A DNA stretch of 64,000 nucleotides from Ypsolopha sequella (lineage: Eukaryota; Arthropoda; Insecta; Lepidoptera; Ypsolophidae), in the NCBI GenBank assembly GCA_934047225.1, contig OW204011.1, forward strand, positions 15,946,339 through 16,010,338, read 5' to 3'. The notes beneath the pieces were generated by a model that saw only the letters and a program-made list of their open reading frames with translations, was not told where the DNA came from and searched no databases. How positions within the stretch are numbered: the first letter of the stretch is position 1; each line of letters opens with the position of its first letter. Of the stretch, positions 41,801 through 51,075 are shown piece after piece. The translations under genes and the position numbers were made by a program.

Positions 41801-42964
41801 GGGCTTGGAATACTCCTGGGGTAAGGACCTACCTTGTTGAGCACTAAATTTGTAAAGCCCATTAACTTTTCTGGCCGAGAAAATCTGGTTGCCAGTAATT
41901 TTAAAATTTTCATAAATATTACACCCATCCTTAGTAAAAACAACAACATAACCTCTTTCAGTAATCTGACTAACAGACATTAAATTATTAGACAGGTCGG
42001 GAACTACTAAAACATTATTTAGACTAACATAAGATGAGAGTGGAACTTTACCAATAGATTTACTGCAAATATTTTGGCCATTTGCCACAGAAATATTGCA
42101 ACTTCTTTCTTTGGCATCTATAACTAGTTTTTCATTCTTCACCATATGGCAAGATGCACCAGAGTCAACAATGAACTCTTCTGACGCTGTAGCAGTCGCT
42201 GAGAACGCTGAAGCAACCATTGTGTGCTCCTCCTTTCCTTTTCGATCGCCTTGCTCTCGCTTCTTCTTGAAGCAGCGCTTCGCAATGTGCCCTTGTTTCT
42301 TGCAATATGTACAGATGATATTAGTATTCTTACTCTTCCTGTTAGCCACATAAGCTGCTGAATTGGTATCCGTATTTCGCCGGTGATCTTCTTGCAATAA
42401 TCGCATTCTGACAATTTCACTTGTGAGATTATTGGTTAAACATGCTGTCTCTAGGCTTGACACGATGATATCATATTCTTGAGGCAAACCGGATAATAAA
42501 ATCTCTGCCACTTCTCCATCGTCAATGTTCTTACCAATATCTGCAAGTTGTTGTACTAATCGCATGACGCCGTCTATATAATCAGACATGTTAGCGAATT
42601 GGTTGTATTCCACGCGATGTAACTGGCGTAGTAGAAGTACACGTCGATACAAGCCTTTGTCCTCAAAACTTACAGCAAGTTTTTGCCACGCCTCTTTTGC
42701 TGTAGTGCAGCCCCTTACATATTGGTAAAGAGCGGGTTGCAAACTAAGACAAATCCTGGCCAACGCTTTGCTGTCACGAACTACGTCCGTATCAGTGCCT
42801 TCCACGCACTTCCAAAGACCTTCCAATACGAGAACCATCTTCAACGCAAATTTCCAGTTAATATAGTTTGTTAATCCTTCGAGTCTTTCTATTGAGGTTA
42901 TGTTTCCAACATTATTTCCGCCCACATTTGACGCTGATTGAATTATTGACGGATTCGTCATCAC
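38855..42964 (-). CDS. copia Gag-Pol polyprotein, intact
   Basis: 1,369 codons; the first is GTG, so the likely ATG is at 42,961. Gag, ~20-240: YINWKFALKMVL; CCHC knuckle CTYCKKQGHIAKRC, 218-231. Protease: DSGASCHM, 267-273. Integrase, ~405-620: LWHKRLGHL and CVSC (HHCC zinc site), HSDVAGP (Asp 478), RTDNGTEY (Asp 541), NGVAERVN (Glu 577). An Asn/Asp/Glu-rich linker spans ~700-840. RT, ~885-1,130: KWVFKKK, HIDVTTAFLN, YGLKQASRMW and catalytic LYVDD (1,051-1,055). RNase H, ~1,210-1,345: ADADWAND, SSTEAEYLA, DNQSA. The order protease-integrase-RT-RNase H defines Ty1/copia. The protein would form particles, copy the RNA and insert the cDNA. No stop or frameshift is present. Confidence 0.95.
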   Translation of the reverse strand: MMTNPSIIQSASNVGGNNVGNITSIERLEGLTNYINWKFALKMVLVLEGLWKCVEGTDTDVVRDSKALARICLSLQPALYQYVRGCTTAKEAWQKLAVSFEDKGLYRRVLLLRQLHRVEYNQFANMSDYIDGVMRLVQQLADIGKNIDDGEVAEILLSGLPQEYDIIVSSLETACLTNNLTSEIVRMRLLQEDHRRNTDTNSAAYVANRKSKNTNIICTYCKKQGHIAKRCFKKKREQGDRKGKEEHTMVASAFSATATASEEFIVDSGASCHMVKNEKLVIDAKERSCNISVANGQNICSKSIGKVPLSSYVSLNNVLVVPDLSNNLMSVSQITERGYVVVFTKDGCNIYENFKITGNQIFSARKVNGLYKFSAQQGRSLPQEYSKPLYCRQGTVSAHTAAGVSLSLWHKRLGHLNLTGMRLLGDGDQCLGVVFQEKEKDHCLSSCVSCLSGKMHEASFPRASERRAASPLELVHSDVAGPMQVSTWGGARFLLTFTDDCTRKTFGYLMKSKNEVSSHFVSFKSMVEKQTGLHIKVLRTDNGTEYCNSVLTSFLKKEGIIHQTSVPYCPQQNGVAERVNRTLFEKARAMLQESGLSNRFWGEAVMTAVYLKNRSPTTALSNRIPECVWTGSAVDLSHLRVFGCVAYSHIPKQKRRKLDAKAKPYIFVGYGETCKGYRLSDPSDPRIVIYSRNVSFIESEFHVKNTQRAELENVNHNNFIFYDSSNFNESLNCDNGILNNEMNKEINDEIPNDKFNCDNDKSNAISDSGMTPPLWSPVSDQYCTGEDIATDDEGDEDSSLPEPEPACPGGELTTSDGTTDVSCSQRPVRSTRGNLPQKFSDYDLSTMLAEASSLDDPVSYEDAMNSPDKEEWCKAIKCEYDALIKNHVWDVVDRPKHGNVVKCKWVFKKKCDAAGKFNKYKARLVARGFSQKEGIDYCDTFSPVVRHSTLRILFSLATELDLQCNHIDVTTAFLNSELEEVIFMEQPKGFNNFDNNKVCMLKKSIYGLKQASRMWNSKIHNVLCENGYGQSKCEPCIYVKRSKNEYVIIALYVDDFYVFHNNCIDGVLALLEKYFEIRHLGELKNCLGMNVTRQKGLLILDQSDYVKRLLAKFNMSECKPVSTPLAINPKLDKSDKKCLEEDVYKYRQLLGSLMYLSVCTRPDISYACSQLSQYSTCFDMDHWRAAKRVLRYLAGTINYGLYFSKGSNLNISAYADADWANDLCDRKSYTGFVIKMGGNVVNWEARKQRCIALSSTEAEYLAIGDVCKDICFANNFLSEIISKTIDVVVYNDNQSAQKLLLVKEYSHKRTKHIDLRYHYVKDLVQKGLINVKYLPTEKMIADVLTKPLCSVKHCNFTSELNLKSVKQFC

Positions 42965-43001
42965 GTTTATGATTCACAATTATCTTCGTCTTTTCAAGAC
43001 T

Positions 43002-43018
43002 TACTGGGCTTATAAACC
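43002..43018 (-). promoter_or_regulatory. copia primer binding site, tRNA-iMet type (candidate)
   Basis: Directly next to the 5' LTR the element strand reads GGTTTATAAGCCCAGTA. This resembles the complement of the anticodon region of initiator Met tRNA, which copia elements use as a half-tRNA primer. I count about 13 of 17 matches from memory of that tRNA. Confidence 0.4.
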
Positions 43019-43301
43019 TGTTGAATATGGCAGAGCAGGTTGTGCAGATATATTTGCGTGTCGTCTTAAAAAGAACGAGAAATAAAACCGTCAGGCACTT
43101 TCAATATACGTTTATTTCTTCATGAAATAAACTGTAGTACATCAGCGTCAAATATAATTAAGATTCAATTAGATACAAAATTGGACGACACAAACACAAG
43201 GCGAACGAGAAATCGTGTAGAGAGCGAGAACTGTCACTTGTGTGATTCACAGATAAGACATCCAGTGTAGAGCATAGACAACATCTTTGCTTTTTCTAAC
43301 A
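43019..43301 (-). repeat. copia 5' LTR (283 bp)
   Basis: Identical to 38,307-38,589. Being upstream on the element strand, it should hold the promoter. Confidence 0.95.
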
Positions 43302-43306
43302 GTACC

Positions 43307-43820
43307 GCAGTGTCTTTCTGTATTTGCTTTTAAACATATTAATTCATTAACTGTAATTAAGGCATTTAAATCGCTTAACTTGAAAAAAACCGAAGATTTA
43401 TGGGGCCTATCTGTGAAAGTTATAAGTTCTGTTATTGATTTAATAGCTCCTTATTTGGCATTAATTTTTAATAAATGTGTAGATGATGGTGTCTTTCCTG
43501 ACTTAATGAAGTTTAGTAAATTGATCCCCCTTTTTAAATCAGGCGACAACGGTGACCCATCAAACTATAGACCTGTGTCAGTTTTACCGGTTTTGAGTAA
43601 GGTTTTTGAAAAAATTGTTTTTAATCAATTGTTATTTCATTTTAATTTAAATAAGTTGCTTCACTGTGAACAATATGGATTCACTAGAGGGAGGTCAACC
43701 ACAGATGCAGGAGTTGCTTTAGTTAAGCACATTTTTGATGCTTGGGAAGAAAAGCAGGATGCATTTGGTGTATTTTGTGACCTCTCGAAAGCCTTCGATT
43801 GCGTTAATCATGAAACACTC
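43307..43820 (+). pseudogene. CR1/L2-like ORF2, first RT segment
   Basis: It continues the frame of 36,994-38,306 once the copia insertion and one GTACC are set aside. Motifs: LIPLFKSGDNGDPSNYRPVS, KVFEKIVFNQL, HCEQYGFTRGRST and FCDLSKAFDCVNHETL (first catalytic Asp). It is interrupted at 43,820 by the BEL/Pao element. The few codons after 43,820 in the same frame belong to the LTR. Confidence 0.8.
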
Positions 43821-44336
43821 TGTAGCCGCTGGCTACAGGAATGCAGAGATGATGAAAGAGGATAAACGGATGGGTTGACACGAGAGAATTGTGGGTAAAC
43901 TGACTGACCTTTGATGATGATTGTGGGTGGATGCGCCGTGTGTCGCGTGTCGTCTCCTCTCGTTGGGCTGATTGAATTGGCGCTTTGGGCAGTGATGAGC
44001 TGGATGTCTTGGTTCGTGGTAACGTGAGCACTACACTGTTATATACTGTGAACACAACACTTTCACAACCTAAAGAGTAGGTACGCGATATTGTTTGTGG
44101 CGGCGCGAATGTGCATACATGTGTCGTTCTCTTGACGATTCGGACGGAACAGCCCGGCCGCGCGAGCGCAGACGTGCGCCTGCGGAGGCGTCTCGAGCCG
44201 AAGAGAGTGAGTGAACCGCGGGTTGGCAGCACGCGAGTCTATTGTGTCGCCAGGTGGCGCCAGCGCAGCGCCGCGATATTAGTCATGCACATGTCATGTT
44301 CGAACGTCACGCTGGTAACGTAGTGTAGCGTGAACA
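43821..44336 (-). repeat. BEL/Pao 3' LTR (516 bp)
   Basis: It runs TGTAGCCGCTGGCTACAGGA ... GTGTAGCGTGAACA, and is identical to 46,351-46,866. The integrase frame runs into it (stop at 44,294). Confidence 0.95.
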
Positions 44337-45082
44337 TCCTGGGGGGGCCGGGGCTGCGGCTCCTCTTGAGCTGAGTCCAACGGCAGCCTGGCTATCTTGA
44401 ACACAGGTCGTCGCAGATTTCCATGAGCTGTGTCCAGATCCACAACTTGGATCACTCCATCCTTGCCAGGCATTGTGCGGAGAATTCTCCCCAACTTCCA
44501 TTGGAGCGGAGGCAGGTCATCCTCTTTGATGAGGACCAGTTCACCCACTTGAGGAGGGGAAGAAGGGGAGAGCCATTTGGAGCGGGTTTGCAGGGTATGG
44601 AGGTAGGATCTGGACCAGAGAGTCCAAAAGCGCTGAGAGAGCGCTTGAATGAGTTGAAACCGTTTAAGAGCAGATATGGGTCTGTCGTCAAAAGACTGCT
44701 CAGGTAGAGCGGTGAGCGGACGACCAATAATGAAATGTCCGGCCGTGAGAGGTTCAAAGTCCGTAGAGTCGGATGAAATCGGGCAGAGGGGTCTTGAGTT
44801 GAGTATTATTTCGTGCAGAGCGCCGAACCAAGTTATGTGCTGATTCGCGAGCTTGTGAGTGATTGCATCATTGTTTGTGCCGCAGTCTGAGCGAATGAGA
44901 ACTGGAGTACCGCGACGTGAGATAAAACCTAACAGGGCTCGTGCTGAGTGAAATTGAGTGTGATTGAGTGAATGTACGTCTGCTATTTCAAGTGATACGG
45001 TTGGCAACAAAATTGGTGTGTTAGTGACGTTCACTACACGTTGTGCGGAGTTACAAGAATTCTCTGTTGGAGTTGAAGTCAT
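44294..45082 (-). CDS. BEL/Pao integrase remnant
   Basis: 262 codons with an ATG at 45,082. The N-terminal ~55 residues are not recognised. Then comes part of the integrase core (TPVLIRSDCGTN, second catalytic Asp). It jumps directly to LHEIILNSRPLCPISSD and FEPLTAGHFIIGRPLTALPE. The C-terminal domain PPLQWKLGRILRTMPGKDG ... RRPVFKIARLPL is complete. Roughly 60 residues of the core, including the catalytic Glu, appear missing, as does the N-terminal zinc site. An active integrase is therefore not expected. The C-terminal part is the BEL/Pao type. The frame ends inside the LTR. Confidence 0.7.
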   Translation of the reverse strand: MTSTPTENSCNSAQRVVNVTNTPILLPTVSLEIADVHSLNHTQFHSARALLGFISRRGTPVLIRSDCGTNNDAITHKLANQHITWFGALHEIILNSRPLCPISSDSTDFEPLTAGHFIIGRPLTALPEQSFDDRPISALKRFQLIQALSQRFWTLWSRSYLHTLQTRSKWLSPSSPPQVGELVLIKEDDLPPLQWKLGRILRTMPGKDGVIQVVDLDTAHGNLRRPVFKIARLPLDSAQEEPQPRPPQDVHATLRYQRDVRT

Positions 45083-45310
45083 TGAGTGAAAATGAACTGA
45101 GTGTGTATGTGATGAGTGTGTGTGTGATGAGTGTGCTGAGTGCGCTGAGTGCTGGTTTCATTGAGTGAAAATGAGCTGAATGTGTATGTGATGAGTGAAT
45201 GTGTGAGTGAAAATGAGCTGAGTGTGTATGTGCTGATTGAATGTGTGAGTGAAAATGAGCTGAGTGTGTATGTGCTGATTGAATGTGTGAGTGAGTGTGA
45301 CTATATGTGA
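45083..45310. repeat. GAGTG-rich tandem repeat inside the BEL/Pao element
   Basis: Short repeats such as GATGAGTGTG and a 42-bp unit (GTGAGTGAAAATGAGCTGAG...) recur from 45,100 to 45,300. They occupy the place where pol should continue, so expansion may have accompanied the internal deletion. Confidence 0.75.
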
Positions 45311-46330
45311 AAATGAGTTATTAAAACTTGAGCGCTACCAACTCCAACGTGCGGATAGCTTGTAACTTGCGCGGGCCGAAAAAACAAAGGCTATGTTCAA
45401 ACGGAACACGGAAAATAAACACGACAGAGAGAAAAAAAAAATAAAATTTTTTTTTTTTTAAAAAACAACCTGTATATGAGCTGATACACCAACTTGGAAC
45501 ACCCTATATGTGTACCACAAACAACAAGAGCAGAGATGAGTTGAAAAAACAAATTGTTTACTATATTTGTGCTATATATATATACCCGGGTAAAAAAGGC
45601 AGACAATAACACAAATAAACGGTCCGGCAATATATTACTGTAACACAAGATATCAAAAAGGGCTGATGACCTTGTTCACTCCTATGTTATTATGTTACTT
45701 CCCGCTTACACGAATCAAATGCTATTCTATTTATAGAATAAAATACCTATCTACTGCCTCGAACTCGTAAACAACAAAGAATGCGTTTACCTCGCAGAAA
45801 TCGGATCTAAATGAGCGGACAATCCAATGATGCAATGTATACGTATGTACTCAAAATAAAACGAAATAAAACGAAATAAAACGAAATAAAACTCGCACCA
45901 AAAAAAAAAAAAATATCTCGCAAAATACGTAAACTATTTTGGGTTTAATAAAGAAGTATAGTGGACTGTAATAAACAATTGGGCTGAATGAATATAATTA
46001 TATTATCTGAGCTGAATAATAATAACAAACTGAGTTTATTCTGTAAAGGGGCGGGGGGGGGCCGGTTCTATACCGATAAATGGAATTTTCTAGGCGGCGG
46101 TTCTAATTACCTACCCGCAATAGGTATTCGAGACCACAAAATATTTTTTGCCGGGAAAGGGGGCAAAATATGTAACCGGGTGAAAATGGACTGTAGTAAA
46201 TCGACGGGGGCTGGTTCAGTAACGGTTCGAAATATGTTTTATCAAAATGTGAAAATGGACTGTAGTAAATCGAGGGGGCTGGGGGGGGCGGGGTTTGACG
46301 GTTTCGAAGTGACCAAAAAATTGGTCACTA
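45311..46330 (-). other. BEL/Pao 5' leader and unassigned AT-rich sequence
   Basis: No gene is seen. Features are an A/T inverted run near 45,431-45,465, the tandem ACGAAATAAA (45,860-45,895) and a repeated GTGAAAATGGACTGTAGTAA (46,182 and 46,249). GC-rich runs (46,047-46,060; 46,275-46,295) are also present. Confidence 0.5.
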
Positions 46331-46346
46331 CCGGCTCGAAGGTCCA
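46331..46346 (-). promoter_or_regulatory. BEL/Pao primer binding site, tRNA-Tyr type
   Basis: The forward strand reads CCGGCTCGAAGGTCCA, four bases from the 5' LTR. From memory, the 3' end of animal tRNA-Tyr is CCGGCTCGAAGGACCA, so 15 of 16 positions match. Confidence 0.6.
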
Positions 46347-46350
46347 AAAA

Positions 46351-46866
46351 TGTAGCCGCTGGCTACAGGAATGCAGAGATGATGAAAGAGGATAAACGGA
46401 TGGGTTGACACGAGAGAATTGTGGGTAAACTGACTGACCTTTGATGATGATTGTGGGTGGATGCGCCGTGTGTCGCGTGTCGTCTCCTCTCGTTGGGCTG
46501 ATTGAATTGGCGCTTTGGGCAGTGATGAGCTGGATGTCTTGGTTCGTGGTAACGTGAGCACTACACTGTTATATACTGTGAACACAACACTTTCACAACC
46601 TAAAGAGTAGGTACGCGATATTGTTTGTGGCGGCGCGAATGTGCATACATGTGTCGTTCTCTTGACGATTCGGACGGAACAGCCCGGCCGCGCGAGCGCA
46701 GACGTGCGCCTGCGGAGGCGTCTCGAGCCGAAGAGAGTGAGTGAACCGCGGGTTGGCAGCACGCGAGTCTATTGTGTCGCCAGGTGGCGCCAGCGCAGCG
46801 CCGCGATATTAGTCATGCACATGTCATGTTCGAACGTCACGCTGGTAACGTAGTGTAGCGTGAACA
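46351..46866 (-). repeat. BEL/Pao 5' LTR (516 bp)
   Basis: Identical to 43,821-44,336, with TG...CA ends and CACTC directly outside. Confidence 0.95.
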
Positions 46867-46871
46867 CACTC

Positions 46872-47966
46872 TTATGTAAATTAGATCACTACGGAGTGAG
46901 GGGCAAATCTTTGGCGTTAATGAAGTCGTATCTTAGTGATCGTATTCAAAAGGTAGACATTAATGGGGTAAAATCATGTGGAGCATTAGTTAAAATGGGT
47001 GTCCCGCAGGGTTCCATATTGGGGCCCTTGCTGTTTTTAATTTACATAAATGACCTTCCCTATTTAATTAAAGATTTAACTAAGATAGTACTATTCGCAG
47101 ACGACACGTCACTTATTTTTAAAGTTAATAGACGTAAAGATATCCTTGACGACGCGAATACAACTTTATCACTGGTGCTTGATTAGTTTACTGTAAATAA
47201 TTTAGTTTTAAACGCAAAAAAGACGAAATGTATAAAATTCACGTTACCAAATGTAATTCAAGTGGATTGTAATTTGCTTTTGCAGGGGTCCAAGCTGGAG
47301 TTAGTTAACGAAACTAAGTTTTTGGGCATTACGGTAGACTCTCGTCTTCAGTGGGGTCCCCACATAGAAGCCCTATGTGGTAGACTTAGTTCGGCCGCAT
47401 ACGCTGTTAGACGCATAAGGCAAATTACTGATGTAGATACTGCTAGACTAGTCTATTTTAGTTACTTTCACAGCATTTTGTCATACGGCATGCTATTATG
47501 GGGTAGAGCCGCGGATACAGACGCAGTCTTTGTTTTGCAGAAGAGAGCAATTCGGGCTATTTATAATATGAAGCACCGGGATTCATTAAGAGAAAAGTTC
47601 AAAGAAATTAATATATTAACTGTTCCTTGTGAATATATTTACCAAGTCCTTAGATATGTCAGAAAAAATGTTGAGTCTCTCCCAAGGCTTGGTGAGCAAC
47701 ATTGTAAGGAAACCAGAAATAAGTATAAACTGGCTTTTCCAAAAATCAGACTCGCCAAAGTGAGTACCTCTTTCGTAGGACATGGTATGTATAAGATTTT
47801 ACAATAAACTTCCAAAGGAGGTCCTTACTTTGTCAGAGAATAAGTTTAAACAGTATATTAAGCAGGGCCTACTGAAAAAGGCATATTATAAAATAAATGA
47901 ATATTTGGATGATGGTGAAGCATGGTGTTATAGTGATACTGATTTTGATGATAGTAGATAATAATT
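46872..47966 (+). pseudogene. CR1/L2-like ORF2, second RT segment and C-terminus
   Basis: It resumes in the codon position expected from 43,820. Motifs: KLDHYGVRGKSLALMKSYL, GVPQGSILGPLLFLIYINDL, catalytic LFADDTSLIF, NETKFLGITVDSRLQW and SYFHSILSYGMLLWG. One in-frame TAG at 47,184-47,186 and a frame change near 47,795-47,805 break it. After that, LPKEVLTLSENKFKQYI and an acidic end (to about 47,960) follow. The element was thus inactivated independently of the two LTR insertions. Confidence 0.8.
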
Positions 47967-48612
47967 TAATTAATTAATATAATTTCCTAACTTTTGATTC
48001 CTCTTAAGAGTTAACATTAATTAATTACAGACTGTAAAAGGAAATAGACTATATGAGACAGGTAGGCAAAGATATATATGTTTTTCTTTTTTCATTAACC
48101 TGAATTCCTGCTGTCTTGTATTTTCTTATCCCTTGGTTAAAGTAGATATAAGTAATTTGATGTATAGTATAAGTTTATGTTAAAAAAAAAAGACATGATC
48201 TTGCCAAGTTTCTTGCCCGTTCTTCTTAGCAAGACTAATCGAATGGGCGGAGGTAGGCATGTATTTATATATGTAACCTATTACTATGTAGTATATAGGA
48301 TGGGATTTGGTCGGCTGCCTGGATTCGTGCTGGGGGCTCGGTTGGTGATCATTGAACCTGTTCCTGGTCCCTGGCCGGGTCTCCGGTATGGGTTCGGGCG
48401 GTTGATTGGATTTCACCTTGTATAATAATATTTTACCTATAATTTTAATCGTATATATATTGCTACATAAATTAAAAAAACATTTAATCTAAGTAGTTCA
48501 TGTACATTTATTATTTTATTACATATATTTTTATAAGATTAAAATTTGACTTGTGAAACGTGTATTATATATACCTACTTTGCAAAATAAACTTTTTGAA
48601 TTTTGAATTTTG
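47967..48612 (+). other. CR1/L2-like 3' UTR and tail
   Basis: Non-coding and AT-rich. It ends in AATAAAC followed by a short tandem tail (TTTTTGAATTTTGAATTTTG, 48,593-48,612). CR1/L2 elements end in such short repeats rather than poly(A). The forward frame at 48,177-48,425 looks accidental. Confidence 0.6.
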
Positions 48613-48912
48613 TGTGCGTACTGTAGTTCGTGCGTACTAGCACGCACACATATTAGCCGCGCGATGTACCTTTGGTTGAAGATAAACTACTGTTCTGGTT
48701 TTACTATGATCTCGTCATCTTGCACCTCTTGATGAGAGATGGGTTGGAGTGCGGTGTGGGGGACGAGGGCACATCTATAAAGTTTCATTGAGATCAAAGC
48801 TAAAACGAAACAAACTCCTAAAGCATTTACATATATATGGCAGCTAAACGGGCTGGCCCACCTTAAGACTAGTTTTTCAAGAACCAAAGCTGCACAATTC
48901 CAAAGTCTAAGC
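48613..48912. other. Short repeats between elements
   Basis: GTGCGTACTAGCACGCACAC forms part of an inverted repeat at 48,612-48,650 and recurs at 49,495-49,528. GATGTACCTTTG..TGAAGATAAACTACTGTTCTGGTTTTACTATG recurs at 62,638-62,686. No gene. Confidence 0.5.
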
Positions 48913-49490
48913 ATAGTAAAACCAGAACAGTACTCACAGGAACTCACGCCCCGTACGAGACTTAAATACCTACTGTTGCAGGGTTGTCACTTCTTTTAGT
49001 TTCGTAGCTAATAAAAAATCAATACTTAAAATGTTTTGAAGCCGATTATGACAAATGAGCTATCAATCGACGACGTAGTGGAACATCAAAACATACATAC
49101 CTACTACAAACAAACATACATTCATATCATACATAATAAACATATAGACACTATAACTCATAAAGAAATCTTACTTGCTTATCTTAATTATTGTAAAAAA
49201 AAATATTGGCTCCTGAACATTACTTTAAAAACATGGGCATCGTCAAAGGGGGGAAGGAGGTAGCTGTCCCCCCCTCGAGATTCGAAAAACTTTTGAGATT
49301 TTAATAATAAAGTAGTCGAGAAATTCGCGAGAAACCCAAGAAGATTATGTTAAAAACTTAAAATTTGTTTATTTTACCTACAATTTAGGTCATCTTGCCC
49401 CTCCTGGCGGCTCGTTCGAGAGACTTGACTGAGCGCGATCGCGGCGTGACCCCGACTAGCGCCTTCCTTGTATACTAAGATATTGCTGTT
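48913..49490 (+). repeat. Second copy of the 35,921-type repeat
   Basis: 48,913-49,407 matches 35,921-36,430. It is followed directly by 49,408-49,490, which matches 36,845-36,930. The ~415 bp that lie between these in the first copy, including the THAP-like exon, are absent here. Confidence 0.75.
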
Positions 49491-50370
49491 GTGTGCATAC
49501 TGTAGTTCGTGCGTACTAGCACGCACACATATTAGCCGCGCGATCAGGGCCCCGTCACTCGAGCGTAGCTGCCGCGATTGGTAATAATAATTAGGCATAA
49601 CCCGAGTGATTTCCCGCCAGTGGGCTGCCACGCGTCGTGCTCGCCAAATGTAGTTGTGTGTAGGTATTTATGTTCTCCCGGAAATACGAAAATTATAGCT
49701 ATTGTACGGCATTGTGCCTTTTTCGGATGTCTTGCGACCGGAAATGATAAGTCATTATAATTTTTTTAATTACCTGGAGATGAGGGAAGGTACGATGGAC
49801 ATTTCGTTTTTGTGTGCTTAGGTACCTACGGCAAGTAATCTAGGATTGAGAATATTTATTTAAATAAAGGTATCTAACTGAGCTGCTTATTATTTTTGTT
49901 AATTGATATTATTACAATTTGAATTTGTTGTAGCCGGCCGAGCTTTCTTCACTCGCACGCATTGCAGGCTCGCCCGATTGCATTTCGCAACTATCTCTTT
50001 CTACCAAACGCGTGGTGTGTGTGGAACAGAGCTCAATTCATACGTTTAATTAAGATTTACTTAATTTACAAAATATTGATTGATCTGTACCTGAATCAAT
50101 ATTTTGTAAATGAAATAAAAGAACTTGCCTACCAACATTTTTTTTTCTTTTCGACTCGTGGTGTCGACTCTATTGAAAACGCACGGCGCGGCGTGTCGCG
50201 CCGACGCCGACGTCGCTATACCGCGCGCTGTACTAAGTATTATCAACGCTAAGTCCAGCCCCTTAGATGCATTTTTGCATGTATTTCCTGACAGTAGATA
50301 GTGTAGCTATAGCGTAGCGTGCAATTTTGGTAGGTATTTTCGTTTTACAAGGGAGAGAAGTATCTGTTAC
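49491..50370. other. Non-coding sequence up to the gypsy element
   Basis: No gene is supported. A hairpin TTACAAAATATTGATT ... AATCAATATTTTGTAA lies at 50,067-50,110. HCAFFGC near 49,710 is only faintly THAP-like and was not called. Confidence 0.5.
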
Positions 50371-50374
50371 GTAG

Positions 50375-50732
50375 TAATAAAACTCCATGATATAATTCAG
50401 CGTGTATTCGATCAATTCTCAATATTATCCCTCTTTTTTACCAGTAGCCATCTTGACAATCCTTTTCTTTTTTTTTTAATCATTTGAGTCACTCATGCAT
50501 TTTCATTATTCAAACAACTTATAAAAATCCTTATTAATTCAAAATTATAGGTTTCTAAATTAGATTATAATTTGTTTAAAACTAGTAATATCAATACACT
50601 AATACTAGTATTTTAATCAATAAAAGTAATTAATTGCTGATACCGGATACCCTGTCTTACAATATTGTCCTTAATCTCTCAAACTTAATGGAATATTCTA
50701 AAAAGATTAGATAAAAATAACAGTTTCTAACA
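50375..50732 (-). repeat. gypsy 3' LTR (358 bp)
   Basis: It matches 62,254-62,611 with differences at ATCAATACAC/ATCTATACAC and TTGTCC/TTGCCC. On the element strand it starts TGTTAG and ends TTATTA, so the 3' end is not the usual CA. No convincing polypurine tract is seen next to it. Confidence 0.85.
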
Positions 50733-50787
50733 GTCGGCCATCCTGACCCTTGCCTGACCTCAGGCAAAACAGTATTGATAAACTAAG

Positions 50788-51075
50788 TTAGATTTACAAA
50801 ACTTTTTCTTCTAAGAATAAAAATCTTATGTCATGCTATTTTATAGACTTAAGTAAACAAAATTTCAATATGAAATAATACCATTATAGTACAACAAGAT
50901 AAACAAAATAATCAACATTACAATTTATTCCTTAGATTTACAAAACTTTCTCTTATAAGCGAATAAATTCTTATGTCATGCTACTTTATAGAATTGAGTA
51001 GACAAAATTTCGACATAAAACAATACCAATACAATACAATCAGATAAACAACATAATCATCATTACAATTCGTTC
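50788..51075. repeat. 144-bp tandem duplication
   Basis: TTAGATTTACAAAACTTT and the following ~130 bp at 50,788-50,931 recur, diverged, at 50,932-51,075, ending in GTTCC/ATTCC. It lies in the 3' region of the gypsy element. Confidence 0.75.

Larger units (their letters stand above)
38302..43306 (-). mobile_element. Complete Ty1/copia element with TSD GTACC
   Basis: The 5-bp GTACC occurs at 38,302-38,306 and 43,302-43,306. The element itself is 38,307-43,301 (4,995 bp), with two identical 283-bp LTRs and one intact polyprotein gene on the reverse strand. It lies inside the CR1/L2-like ORF2. Identical LTRs and an unbroken ORF indicate a very recent, possibly still active insertion. Confidence 0.95.
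43816..46871 (-). mobile_element. Internally deleted BEL/Pao element with TSD CACTC
   Basis: CACTC occurs at 43,816-43,820 and 46,867-46,871. The element is 43,821-46,866 (3,046 bp), with two identical 516-bp LTRs. Between them are only a 5' leader, simple repeats and an integrase remnant; gag, protease, RT and RNase H are absent. The identical LTRs show a very recent insertion, so its proteins must have come from another copy. BEL/Pao fragments at 3,288-5,605 are far more decayed. Confidence 0.9.

Noticed and set aside
38302..46871. One large composite LTR element
   Set aside because: The two LTR pairs differ in sequence and length (283 and 516 bp), and each pair has its own target duplication. 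They are two separate insertions.
48177..48425. 82-codon forward frame
   Set aside because: It lies in the 3' UTR of the CR1/L2-like element, starts in an A run, overlaps an equally long reverse frame and has no domain.
49578..49760. HCAFFGC in a forward frame as a second THAP exon
   Set aside because: Only the C-x3/4-C spacing fits. No conserved F/P follows and a stop comes soon after.
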